From assembly GCA_937928195.1 (NCBI GenBank), contig CALEYZ010000176.1, positions 1-6,930 on the forward strand: a stretch of DNA of 6,930 bases, given 5' to 3'. Below are positions 1 through 6,123 of this stretch, in pieces. Within the stretch, counting starts at the first letter, position 1, and every line of letters begins with the position of its first letter. The notes under the pieces were generated by a model. That model ran no database searches. It worked only from the letters and a program-made list of their open reading frames with translations, and was not told the DNA's origin. Made by a program: the position numbers and the translations under genes. This DNA is from an uncultured Limnohabitans sp. (lineage in GTDB: Bacteria > Pseudomonadota > Gammaproteobacteria > Burkholderiales > Burkholderiaceae_C).

Positions 1-485
1 AACAAGTCGGGGGCATTGATTGCAAACCCATCACAGGCGAAATTACCTACGGCCTTGAGCGCTTGGCCATGTACTTGCAAGGTGTCGACAACGTCTACAA
101 CTTGAAGTGGACCGACACCCTCAGCTACGGCGATGTGTATCACCAAAACGAGGTGGAGCAGTCCACCTACAACTTTGAACATTCCGACGCTGAGTTCTTG
201 TTCACTGCATTCTCCGCTTACGAAAAACAAGCACAAAACTTGATTGGCGCGCAGTTGGCCTTGCCCGCTTATGAGCAAGTGCTCAAAGGTGCGCACACCT
301 TCAATTTGTTGGACGCCCGTGGCGCCATCAGCGTCACCGAGCGTGCTGCGTACATCGGCCGCATTCGCAATTTGGCCCGTGCAGTGGCGCAAAGCTACTA
401 CGAAAGCCGTGAACGCTTGGGCTTCCCCATGGCGCCGCGCGAGTGGGTTGAGCAATTGAATGCTTTAAGCAAAAAAGCAGCCTGA
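1..485 (+). CDS. glyQ: Glycyl-tRNA synthetase alpha subunit, 3' part (5' end outside window)
   Basis: This is the C-terminal 160 residues of the alpha subunit of the bacterial alpha2beta2-type glycyl-tRNA synthetase, the class II catalytic subunit that activates glycine for tRNA-Gly in the cytoplasm. The reading frame is already open at base 3 and begins QVGGIDCKPITGEITYGLER, a block strongly conserved in GlyQ. It continues through LAMYLQGVDNVYNLKW and ends with the typical AQSYYESRERLGFP block plus a short tail (MAPREWVEQLNALSKKAA) past the point where, from memory, the E. coli protein ends. The TTG at 63 is internal and not a start, because conserved GlyQ sequence reads in frame upstream of it. 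About half of a protein of roughly 300 residues is visible. Nine bases separate it from glyS, as expected for two subunits made together. The promoter is outside the window. Confidence 0.97.
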   Translation, partial: QVGGIDCKPITGEITYGLERLAMYLQGVDNVYNLKWTDTLSYGDVYHQNEVEQSTYNFEHSDAEFLFTAFSAYEKQAQNLIGAQLALPAYEQVLKGAHTFNLLDARGAISVTERAAYIGRIRNLARAVAQSYYESRERLGFPMAPREWVEQLNALSKKAA

Positions 486-489
486 AGGA
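485..489 (+). promoter_or_regulatory. Ribosome binding site of glyS
   Basis: AAGGA lies five bases before the ATG at 495, and its first base is the last base of the glyQ stop codon. It supports this start and suggests that termination on glyQ and initiation on glyS are linked, which suits two subunits needed in equal amounts. Confidence 0.75.
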
Positions 490-494
490 AAAAA

Positions 495-2624
495 ATGACA
501 CACCAAAACCTTCTTGTTGAATTGTTTGTAGAAGAGTTGCCTCCCAAGGCACTCAAAAAATTAGGCGAATCATTTGCCAACGTGTTGTTCGATCAATTGC
601 GCGATGCCGGTTTAACCGCTGCGCAATCGGTGGTCACCGCCTACGCATCACCGCGTCGATTGGCCGCGCACGTCACGCAAGTGGCCGCCCAAGCTGCCGA
701 CAAAGCGGTGCAGCAAAAATTGATGCCAGTTGCCGTGGGCTTGGATGCCAGCGGCAATGCCACCCCCGCGTTGCTCAAAAAGTTGCAAGCACTGGGTGCC
801 GATGTCGCCAACCCCGCGGCGGTGGTGGCCTCTTTGAAGCGTGCCCCTGATGGCAAAGCGGAAGCTTTGTTTTACGACAGCGTGGCCAAAGGCGCGAGTT
901 TGCTGCAAGGTTTGCAGAAGGCCTTGGACGAAGCCTTGGCCAAGCTGCCCATTCCCAAGGTGATGACCTACCAGTTGGAAACAGACTGCGAGATGCCCGG
1001 CTGGACCAGCGTTAACTTTGTGCGTCCTGCACATGGTTTGGTGGCCTTGCACGGCAAAGATGTGGTGCCCGTCAAAACTTTGGGTTTGAAGGCCGGTCAG
1101 CAAACGCATGGCCACCGCTTTGAAGCCAATGTGTCGCCCGTCGTCATTCAAGACGCCGACAGTTATGCGGCCACCTTGGCGCGCGACGGTGCCGTCATTG
1201 CCAGTTTTGCTGAACGCCGTGCAGAAATTGTGCGTCAACTCAATGCGGCCGCTGCCAAAGTGGGTGGAGGCGCCAAAGCCATCGAAGACGAGGCTTTGCT
1301 GGACGAAGTCACGGCCTTGGTCGAGCGCCCCAATGTGCTCACTTGCGAATTTGAAACGCAGTTTTTGGAAGTGCCTCAGGAGTGTTTGATCCTGACCATG
1401 AAGGCCAACCAAAAATACTTTCCACTGCTCACAGCAGAGGGCAAGCTCACGCATCAGTTCTTGGTGGTCAGCAATATTTCACCCGCCGATGCCAGCGCTG
1501 TGATCGGTGGCAACGAACGTGTGGTACGTCCTCGCTTGGCTGACGCCAAGTTTTTCTTCGACCAAGATCGCAAGAAAACATTGGCCTCGCGAGTGGAAGG
1601 TTTGAACAAAGTTGTGTACCACAACAAGTTGGGCACACAAGGCGAACGCATGGCGCGTGTGCGCGGCATTGCCAAAGCCTTGGGCCAGGCACTGGGTGGT
1701 GATGCGTTGGCGCAAGCCGCAGACACAGCAGCGCAGTTGGCCAAAACCGATTTGCTCACCGACATGGTGGGTGAGTTCCCAGAGTTGCAAGGCATCATGG
1801 GCGGCTACTATGCACGTCACGACGGTTTGTCGAATGACATTGCCGATGCCATCGAAGACCACTATCGCCCCCGCTTTGCTGGCGACGAGTTGCCACGCAA
1901 CAACGTCGGCTTGGTGGTGGCGTTGGCCGACAAACTCGAAACCTTAGTGGGCATGTTTGGCATTGGCAATTTGCCAAGCGGTGACAAAGATCCATTTGCG
2001 CTGCGCCGTCACGCCTTGGGTGTCATTCGCATGCTGATGGAAAAAGATTTGGCGCTCGATTGGCGTCAACTGTTGGCTTTGTCAGTGCCTGTGTTTGGTG
2101 ACAAGATCACCGATCCGTCTGAAGCCCTCACCACATTCTTGTTTGACCGTTTGGCGGGTGCATTGCGCGAGCAGGGCTACAGCGTGCAAGAGGTCGATGC
2201 GGTTCTGGCGTTGCATCCTGCGCGCCTGGGCCAAGTGCCCAAGCTGCTGGCCGCTGTGCGTGCTTTTGCCGCGTTGCCTGAAAGCCCGGCCTTGGCTGCA
2301 GCCAACAAGCGCATTGGCAACATTTTGAAGAAGGCCGACGAAGTCGATCCGCATGTCAATCCTGCGCTTCTGAAAGAAACGGCTGAACAAGCTTTGCACC
2401 AAGTCATGCAGCGACTGTTGCCCGAGTCTGAAGCGTTGTTCAAAGCCGGTGACTACACCGGCTCGTTGCAAACATTGGCCGCTTTGCGTTCGCCAGTCGA
2501 TGCGTTCTTTGACGATGTCATGGTCAACGCCGAGGAGATGGATGTGCGTTTGAACCGTCAAGGTTTGCTCAAATGCTTGCATGTCGCCATGAACCGTGTC
2601 GCTGATTTGTCTCGTTTGGCATAA
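495..2624 (+). CDS. glyS: Glycyl-tRNA synthetase beta subunit
   Basis: The beta subunit of tetrameric glycyl-tRNA synthetase works with GlyQ and contributes to tRNA-Gly recognition and binding. At 709 residues it is slightly longer than the E. coli protein (about 689). Hallmarks in order are the N-terminal LLVELFVEELPP (residues 6-17), SPRRLA (52-57), EVTALVERP (271-279), MKANQKYFP (302-310), GNERVVRPRLADAKFFF (339-355), the strongly conserved MGGYYARHDG (435-444), PRFAGDELP (459-467), FGIGNLPSGDKDPFALRR (488-505), and a C-terminal anticodon-binding region with DAFFDDVMV and the ending RVADLSRLA. The start ATG has a good ribosome binding site, AAGGA at 485-489, five bases upstream and overlapping the glyQ stop. 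No frameshift or missing block was seen. Several long frames antisense to it are shadows. Confidence 0.98.
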   Translation: MTHQNLLVELFVEELPPKALKKLGESFANVLFDQLRDAGLTAAQSVVTAYASPRRLAAHVTQVAAQAADKAVQQKLMPVAVGLDASGNATPALLKKLQALGADVANPAAVVASLKRAPDGKAEALFYDSVAKGASLLQGLQKALDEALAKLPIPKVMTYQLETDCEMPGWTSVNFVRPAHGLVALHGKDVVPVKTLGLKAGQQTHGHRFEANVSPVVIQDADSYAATLARDGAVIASFAERRAEIVRQLNAAAAKVGGGAKAIEDEALLDEVTALVERPNVLTCEFETQFLEVPQECLILTMKANQKYFPLLTAEGKLTHQFLVVSNISPADASAVIGGNERVVRPRLADAKFFFDQDRKKTLASRVEGLNKVVYHNKLGTQGERMARVRGIAKALGQALGGDALAQAADTAAQLAKTDLLTDMVGEFPELQGIMGGYYARHDGLSNDIADAIEDHYRPRFAGDELPRNNVGLVVALADKLETLVGMFGIGNLPSGDKDPFALRRHALGVIRMLMEKDLALDWRQLLALSVPVFGDKITDPSEALTTFLFDRLAGALREQGYSVQEVDAVLALHPARLGQVPKLLAAVRAFAALPESPALAAANKRIGNILKKADEVDPHVNPALLKETAEQALHQVMQRLLPESEALFKAGDYTGSLQTLAALRSPVDAFFDDVMVNAEEMDVRLNRQGLLKCLHVAMNRVADLSRLA

Positions 2625-2651
2625 GCAGCCTCACGCCCACCTAGGCCCAAA

Positions 2652-3215
2652 ATGAAGCTTGTCATACTCGACCGCGATGGCACCCTCAATCACGACAGTG
2701 ATGAGTTCATCAAGTCGCCTGAAGAGTGGCAAGCCTTGCCCGGGGCGTTGGAGGCGATCGGGCGGTTGAACCACGCTGGCTATCACGTGGTGCTGGCCAC
2801 CAATCAATCTGGCTTGGGGCGTGGGCTGTTGGACGTGGCGTCACTCAATGCCATTCACAAACGAATGCTGAAGCAATTGGCGGCAGTGGGCGGACGCATC
2901 GATGCCATTTTTTACTGCCCCCATGCACCCGAAGATGCGTGCTCATGCAGAAAACCCTTGCCTGGATTGATCGAGCAAGTGGCCGAGCGCTTTGGCATTG
3001 ATGCCCAAGATGTCCCGTTTGTCGGTGACAGTCTGCGAGACATGCAAGCGGCTGAAGCGGCTGGCTGCAAACCTCATTTGGTGTTGACGGGCCGATCTGA
3101 GCACTTGCGCGGTGCGACTTTGCCTCCTTCATTTCCGCAACACACGCAGATGCACGTTGATCTCAACGCCTTTGTCGATGCACTTTTGAAAAAATCTTCG
3201 GAACCCGTTTTATGA
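2652..3215 (+). CDS. gmhB: D-glycero-D-manno-heptose 1,7-bisphosphate 7-phosphatase (HAD superfamily)
   Basis: GmhB removes the 7-phosphate from D-glycero-D-manno-heptose 1,7-bisphosphate, a cytoplasmic step on the way to ADP-heptose for the lipopolysaccharide inner core. The 187-residue protein carries the whole HAD/HisB-N signature: motif I LDRDGTL with D7 and D9, motif II TNQSG from T50, the zinc loop C89-x-H91 and C97-x-C99, K101 (motif III) just after it, and GDSLRD with D126 and D130 (motif IV). The sequence SPEEWQALPGALEAI after motif I is typical of GmhB rather than of HisB. The start has only a weak ribosome binding site (TAGG, 2642-2645), but it places motif I at the expected distance from the N-terminus. 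It sits 27 bases after glyS, and its stop overlaps the next start by four bases. Anomer preference cannot be judged here. Confidence 0.94.
   Translation: MKLVILDRDGTLNHDSDEFIKSPEEWQALPGALEAIGRLNHAGYHVVLATNQSGLGRGLLDVASLNAIHKRMLKQLAAVGGRIDAIFYCPHAPEDACSCRKPLPGLIEQVAERFGIDAQDVPFVGDSLRDMQAAEAAGCKPHLVLTGRSEHLRGATLPPSFPQHTQMHVDLNAFVDALLKKSSEPVL
3212..3215 (+). other. ATGA stop/start overlap joining gmhB and plsC
   Basis: The plsC ATG (3212-3214) and gmhB TGA (3213-3215) share bases. With only a weak GGA at 3200-3202 as ribosome binding site, plsC translation probably depends on ribosomes finishing gmhB. This is inferred from the layout. Confidence 0.8.
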
Positions 3216-3967
3216 ACTTCATTCGTTCACTCATTCACATGGTGTGGATGGCGATCACAGTCATCCCTTGGGCCTTGGTGGTGGTGGCGGCGTCCACGTT
3301 CATGAGCAGTAGTCGGCTGTATTGGTGGTGTGCCGCATGGTTGCGCAACGCCATCAACAGTGGCACTTACATTTTGGGCATTCAAAACCGAATCACGGGC
3401 ATGGAAAATTTGCCGATTGGTGAAAAAGACCCTGTCATTTTGTTGGTAAAACATCAGTCCACATGGGAGACCTTTTTGATGCCGGCCATCATGCCGCACC
3501 CCTTGGCTTATGTGTTCAAAAAAGAATTGCTCAGTGTGCCGTTTTTTGGTTGGGCCATGTCCCGCATGGACATGATCCACATCGATCGGAGTCAGCGTGC
3601 ACAGGCTTTTCAAAAGGTGGTGTCGCAAGGCAAACGGTTGATGGCGCAGGGAGTTTGGGTCATTATGTTTCCTGAAGGAACGCGAATCCCGCGTGGTCAA
3701 AAAGGCGTTTACAAAACGGGTGGCACACGTTTGGCCATCGAGGCCGGCGTGCCAGTCATTCCAATTGCCGTTACCTCGGCCAAGTGTTGGCCTACCAAGG
3801 CATTCATCAAGAAACCTGGTGTTGTTGATATCTCCATTGGCAAGGCCATTTCAAGTACCGGCCGACAGCCCGACGAGCTGATGCAAGAAGTCGAAAATTG
3901 GATTGAAGCAGAAATGCGCCGCCTTGATCCAGAAGCCTATCCAGAGTCTTCAGCACCTGCTGCATAA
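3212..3967 (+). CDS. plsC: 1-acyl-sn-glycerol-3-phosphate acyltransferase (PlsC/LPLAT family)
   Basis: This is probably the inner-membrane enzyme that acylates lysophosphatidic acid to phosphatidic acid in phospholipid synthesis. The 251 residues begin with a hydrophobic segment (about 9-31) that would anchor the protein in the membrane. The acyltransferase blocks follow in order: KHQSTWET (80-87, catalytic His H81), the GWAMSRMDMIHIDRS block (113-127), the acceptor-binding motif FPEGTR (153-158), and VPVIPIAV (180-187). The first motif is H-x4-E (H81, E86) rather than the textbook H-x4-D; to my recollection this KHQSTWET form occurs in a subgroup of proteobacterial LPLATs, so activity is still expected. 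The start overlaps the gmhB stop as ATGA, implying translational coupling, with only a weak GGA upstream. An ornithine-lipid or other lysolipid acyltransferase is the main alternative, so the gene symbol is family-level. Confidence 0.88.
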   Translation: MNFIRSLIHMVWMAITVIPWALVVVAASTFMSSSRLYWWCAAWLRNAINSGTYILGIQNRITGMENLPIGEKDPVILLVKHQSTWETFLMPAIMPHPLAYVFKKELLSVPFFGWAMSRMDMIHIDRSQRAQAFQKVVSQGKRLMAQGVWVIMFPEGTRIPRGQKGVYKTGGTRLAIEAGVPVIPIAVTSAKCWPTKAFIKKPGVVDISIGKAISSTGRQPDELMQEVENWIEAEMRRLDPEAYPESSAPAA

Positions 3968-3987
3968 AGCAGAAACAAAGAACACCG

Positions 3988-4848
3988 ATGCGCAATCCGC
4001 TGCAACTTGTTCTTGATTTTTTAAGTCCCTCGCCTGTGGTGGCTGCGTCGCCGCCAACACCAAAGCCCAGGCCTCCCCAGACCCACACGACGCCCTCGCA
4101 AGGGCTCGCCCCCTTGACGCATCCGCGGGCCAATCGGGAGGCTGTGCTGGAAGGCATGCGAGTCAGTTACTTGTTTCAACGCGTTCGCAGACGATCCATC
4201 GGATTTGTTGTGGGGCCGGATGGCTTGGAAGTTCGTGCGCCAAAGTGGGTCACCTTGAAAGAGGTTGAGTTAGGTTTGCAAGAACGCGGTGAATGGGTGC
4301 TTCGCAAATGGGCTGAGGTGCAAGAGCGGCAAAAGAACATTCGACAAATTGAGTGGACTGATGGTGCTTGCTTGGATTATTTGGGCGCCTCTGTCCGTTT
4401 GCGACTCAGCCCCGAAGTGGGGCGCAGTGAATTGCAGCAAAGTGCCTTGCCCGGTGCCACGGAGCTCAAGCTAGCATTGCCTGTGACGGCCGAGGCGTCT
4501 CAAATTCGCGATGCCGTGCAGGCGTGGTTGATGCGCGAGGGACGTACCTTATTTGAGGCGCGGTTGAATTTTTTTGCGCCTCAAATGGGCGTGCAATGGC
4601 GCAAGTTGAGCTTGTCCAATGCGGGTTCGCGGTGGGGCAGTGCGCGCATTGACGGTGCCATTCGTCTTAACTGGCGTTTGATTCACTTAAAGCCAGAGGC
4701 CATTGACTATGTGGTCGTGCACGAACTGGCGCATTTGCGTGAAATGAATCACAGTCCTGCGTTTTGGAAAGTGGTGGCCGAGATCTTGCCCGATCACTTA
4801 GAGCGGCGCAGAGCGCTTCAAAAAGAGAATTTGGCCAACTGGACTTAA
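3988..4848 (+). CDS. YgjP/DUF45-family zinc-dependent hydrolase (M48/SprT-like gluzincin fold)
   Basis: This is a member of the COG1451 family, often annotated as M48- or SprT-like metallopeptidase. The C-terminal half holds the family core: SRWGSA (214-219), IRLNWRLIHL (225-234), then IDYVVVHELAHLREMNHS with the zinc ligands in HELAH (H245, E246, H249) and a third His at 255, followed by FW (259-260). Residues about 57-110 are the basic domain containing RRRSIGFVV. The N-terminal 50 residues are low complexity and proline-rich (PSPVVAASPPTPKPRPP) after the short leader MRNPLQLVLDFL. The usual cysteine of the RWGSC motif is alanine here (A219). The start at 3988 is chosen because it has the better-spaced weak ribosome binding site (AAAG, 3977-3980); an ATG at 4156 would also keep the whole conserved domain. 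It follows plsC by 20 bases, probably in the same transcript. The substrate is unknown. Confidence 0.87.
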   Translation: MRNPLQLVLDFLSPSPVVAASPPTPKPRPPQTHTTPSQGLAPLTHPRANREAVLEGMRVSYLFQRVRRRSIGFVVGPDGLEVRAPKWVTLKEVELGLQERGEWVLRKWAEVQERQKNIRQIEWTDGACLDYLGASVRLRLSPEVGRSELQQSALPGATELKLALPVTAEASQIRDAVQAWLMREGRTLFEARLNFFAPQMGVQWRKLSLSNAGSRWGSARIDGAIRLNWRLIHLKPEAIDYVVVHELAHLREMNHSPAFWKVVAEILPDHLERRRALQKENLANWT

Positions 4849-4852
4849 GTCC
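4841..4852. repeat. 12-bp perfect palindrome across a stop codon at a convergent junction
   Basis: GGACTTAAGTCC reads the same on both strands and spans the TAA stop (4846-4848) of the YgjP-like gene. As RNA it could form only a 4-bp stem with a UUAA loop, and no U-run follows directly, so it is not a convincing terminator. The 16-bp gap between the convergent genes holds nothing else. Confidence 0.5.
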
Positions 4853-4864
4853 CGCTGCGCGCAT

Positions 4865-5992
4865 TCAGTTCAAGGTTTTGAAGCGCCAAACGCCTTGCGC
4901 ATCTTTGGCCCGTGACATTTTTCCTGCAAACCACAATGCATGCAGGTGCGCGACAGACTCGCCAATCGCAAACGTGGTTTGGTGAAAATCCAACGGACGT
5001 TTGAAAATGACCTTGAGCATGTCGTGTGCACTGCCTGCTTGCACTGTGCAAGCCGCCAAGACCTCGCCCATGCGGTCTTCGTGGTGCTTCAGCAGCTGTG
5101 CGGTTCGGGTGTGCAGGCCCACAAAGGGTCGGCCGTGGGATGGCAACACCAATGTGTCTTCAGGCAGTGCGTCGAAGTGATGCAGCGATTGCATGAACAG
5201 GGCCAGTGAGTTGGCTTCGGGCTCTTGCGCATACACACTGACGTTGGTGGAGATTTTGGGCAGTACCATGTCGCCACTGATCAGTACCTTGGCTTGATCG
5301 CAATACAGCGCCATGTGTTCGGGCGAGTGGCCCCAGCCACTGATGCAGCGCCACGTACGGCCGCCAATTTGCAGCGCGCGGTCGTGCATCAGCCGGTGAT
5401 AAGCCTCAGGCACCGAAGGCACCATCTTGGCGTAATAAGACACGCGGTCTTTGATTTGCTGCTGATCAGCGGGATCGTTCCAGCCGTGGTCGGCAAAAAA
5501 CTTTTGCGTACTCAGCCCGCCAAAGTTGGAGGCTCCCGTGGAGGCCAATAATGCGGCTTGGTATTCCGTGGCACTCATCCACAAAGGCGCATTGAACTCT
5601 TCGCACAACCAATGAGCCAAGCCCATGTGGTCGGGGTGCATGTGCGTCACCACCACGCGCAAAATAGGCAAGCCTTGCATGGGTCCCGCCATCACTTGCC
5701 GCCAGGCCGCTTGCGTGCTGTCGTTGGTCACGCCGCAGTCGACCACCGTCCAGCCCTGGCGCACGCCCGATGGTGTTTCTTCGGTGTCGGCCAAGAGCCA
5801 CAGATTGATGTGGTCCAAAGCAAAGGGCAAAGCCATGCGGATCCACCACATGCCTGGGGCCACTTCCAAGGCATGGCCAAGCTCTGGCAACGTGTTGCCC
5901 AACGGAAAACGCAAAGCTTTTTCGCCTGCCATCAGGTCGGCTGGGTCGATTGCAGGTTTGGTTTGCGCGGTGGTTGTGGCGGTTTGGGACAT
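4865..5992 (-). CDS. Metallo-beta-lactamase-fold hydrolase, substrate unknown
   Basis: This 375-residue cytoplasmic protein (no signal peptide or membrane segment seen) has a complete binuclear metal site of the MBL superfamily: THMHPDHMG with H117, H119, D121 and H122, then GWGHSPEH with H222, SGDM with D241, and PSHGRPF with H286. DCG at 85-87 is the usual preceding strand end. The C-terminal third (about 295-375) is an alpha-helical extension, with HHEDRMGEV and a final segment AHLHALWFAGKM resembling the helical tail of glyoxalase II-like and MBL thioesterase-like proteins. The ATG at 5992 has no clear ribosome binding site; an internal ATG at residue 21 is less likely because the predicted promoter gives a leader of only about 22 bases to the first ATG. 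It is divergent from a LiuR-like regulator and shares its control region, which suggests a role in acyl-CoA or branched-chain amino acid catabolism. The reaction is not known. Confidence 0.9.
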   Translation of the reverse strand: MSQTATTTAQTKPAIDPADLMAGEKALRFPLGNTLPELGHALEVAPGMWWIRMALPFALDHINLWLLADTEETPSGVRQGWTVVDCGVTNDSTQAAWRQVMAGPMQGLPILRVVVTHMHPDHMGLAHWLCEEFNAPLWMSATEYQAALLASTGASNFGGLSTQKFFADHGWNDPADQQQIKDRVSYYAKMVPSVPEAYHRLMHDRALQIGGRTWRCISGWGHSPEHMALYCDQAKVLISGDMVLPKISTNVSVYAQEPEANSLALFMQSLHHFDALPEDTLVLPSHGRPFVGLHTRTAQLLKHHEDRMGEVLAACTVQAGSAHDMLKVIFKRPLDFHQTTFAIGESVAHLHALWFAGKMSRAKDAQGVWRFKTLN

Positions 5993-6020
5993 GGCAATTC
6001 TGGGTTGAGGGAAAATCCCG

Positions 6021-6050
6021 TCGATAGATTGACGTTTACGTTAACGTCAA
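6021..6050 (-). promoter_or_regulatory. Predicted sigma70 promoter of the metallo-hydrolase gene
   Basis: On the - strand, TTGACG (bases 6050-6045, five of six matches to consensus) is followed after 18 bases by TATCGA (6026-6021, three of six). Transcription would start near 6014 and leave a leader of about 22 bases. The weak -10, the slightly long spacer and the operator inside it fit a MerR-controlled promoter. It is predicted only. Confidence 0.45.
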
Positions 6051-6051
6051 T
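6028..6051. promoter_or_regulatory. Near-perfect 24-bp palindrome, candidate LiuR operator
   Basis: The half-sites are ATTGACGTTTAC (6028-6039) and GTTAACGTCAAT (6040-6051). Eleven of the twelve symmetric pairs are complementary; only the T at 6037 against the T at 6042 fails. It sits between the divergent starts of the metallo-hydrolase and the MerR-family gene. MerR-family dimers bind symmetric sites of about this length within promoter spacers, and LiuR sites are described as AT-rich palindromes with ACGT elements, so LiuR is the natural ligand. No second copy was seen in the window. Confidence 0.72.
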
Positions 6052-6057
6052 TACAGT
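6029..6057 (+). promoter_or_regulatory. Predicted sigma70 promoter of the liuR-thioesterase unit
   Basis: TTGACG (6029-6034, five of six) and TACAGT (6052-6057, four of six) are separated by an ideal 17 bases. Transcription would begin near 6064, leaving an untranslated leader of about 60 bases. The -35 box is the left arm of the palindrome and the spacer holds the rest, so the regulator would sit directly on its own promoter. Confidence 0.5.
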
Positions 6058-6109
6058 TGAGGCATTGTAAGACGCACCAGACGACCCCGTCTGTCGCCTG
6101 TGCGCAAGC

Positions 6110-6116
6110 AGGAAAG
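6110..6116 (+). promoter_or_regulatory. Ribosome binding site that decides the liuR start
   Basis: AGGAAAG lies seven bases before the ATG at 6124. It falls inside the reading frame if the GTG at 6100 is used, and no comparable site precedes that GTG, so the ATG is the better start. Confidence 0.7.
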
Positions 6117-6123
6117 TAGCAGC

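Noticed and set aside
63..71. TTG/ATG at 63-71 as the start of a small separate gene
   Set aside because: The frame is open to the window's left edge, and the upstream residues are conserved GlyQ sequence, so this is internal.
648..1454. A 268-residue open frame on the - strand inside glyS
   Set aside because: It is antisense to a clearly conserved glyS region, has no recognisable domain, and has a composition typical of a shadow frame of GC-rich coding sequence.
2082..2582. A 166-residue - strand frame in the 3' part of glyS
   Set aside because: It is a shadow of the conserved GlyS C-terminal region, without a ribosome binding site or recognisable motif.
4831..4838. TTGGCCAA palindrome followed on the - strand by a T-run (4825-4820), considered as a terminator for the metallo-hydrolase
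   Set aside because: The palindrome has no loop and the stem is too short to end transcription, so no terminator is called.
6009..6019. Small inverted repeat GGGA-AAA-TCCC in the metallo-hydrolase leader
   Set aside because: A 4-bp stem with a 3-base loop is too short to claim as an operator or attenuator; it may be chance.
5558..6070. A 170-residue + strand frame over the 5' part of the metallo-hydrolase and the intergenic operator
   Set aside because: It is antisense to the conserved MBL gene, including its metal-binding motif, and its end runs through the predicted promoters. The translation is His/Arg/Gln-rich with no domain.
6100..6123. GTG start giving an eight-residue longer LiuR
   Set aside because: There is no ribosome binding site before it, while AGGAAAG stands at the right distance before the ATG at 6124, and LiuR-like proteins begin close to the ISDLA helix.
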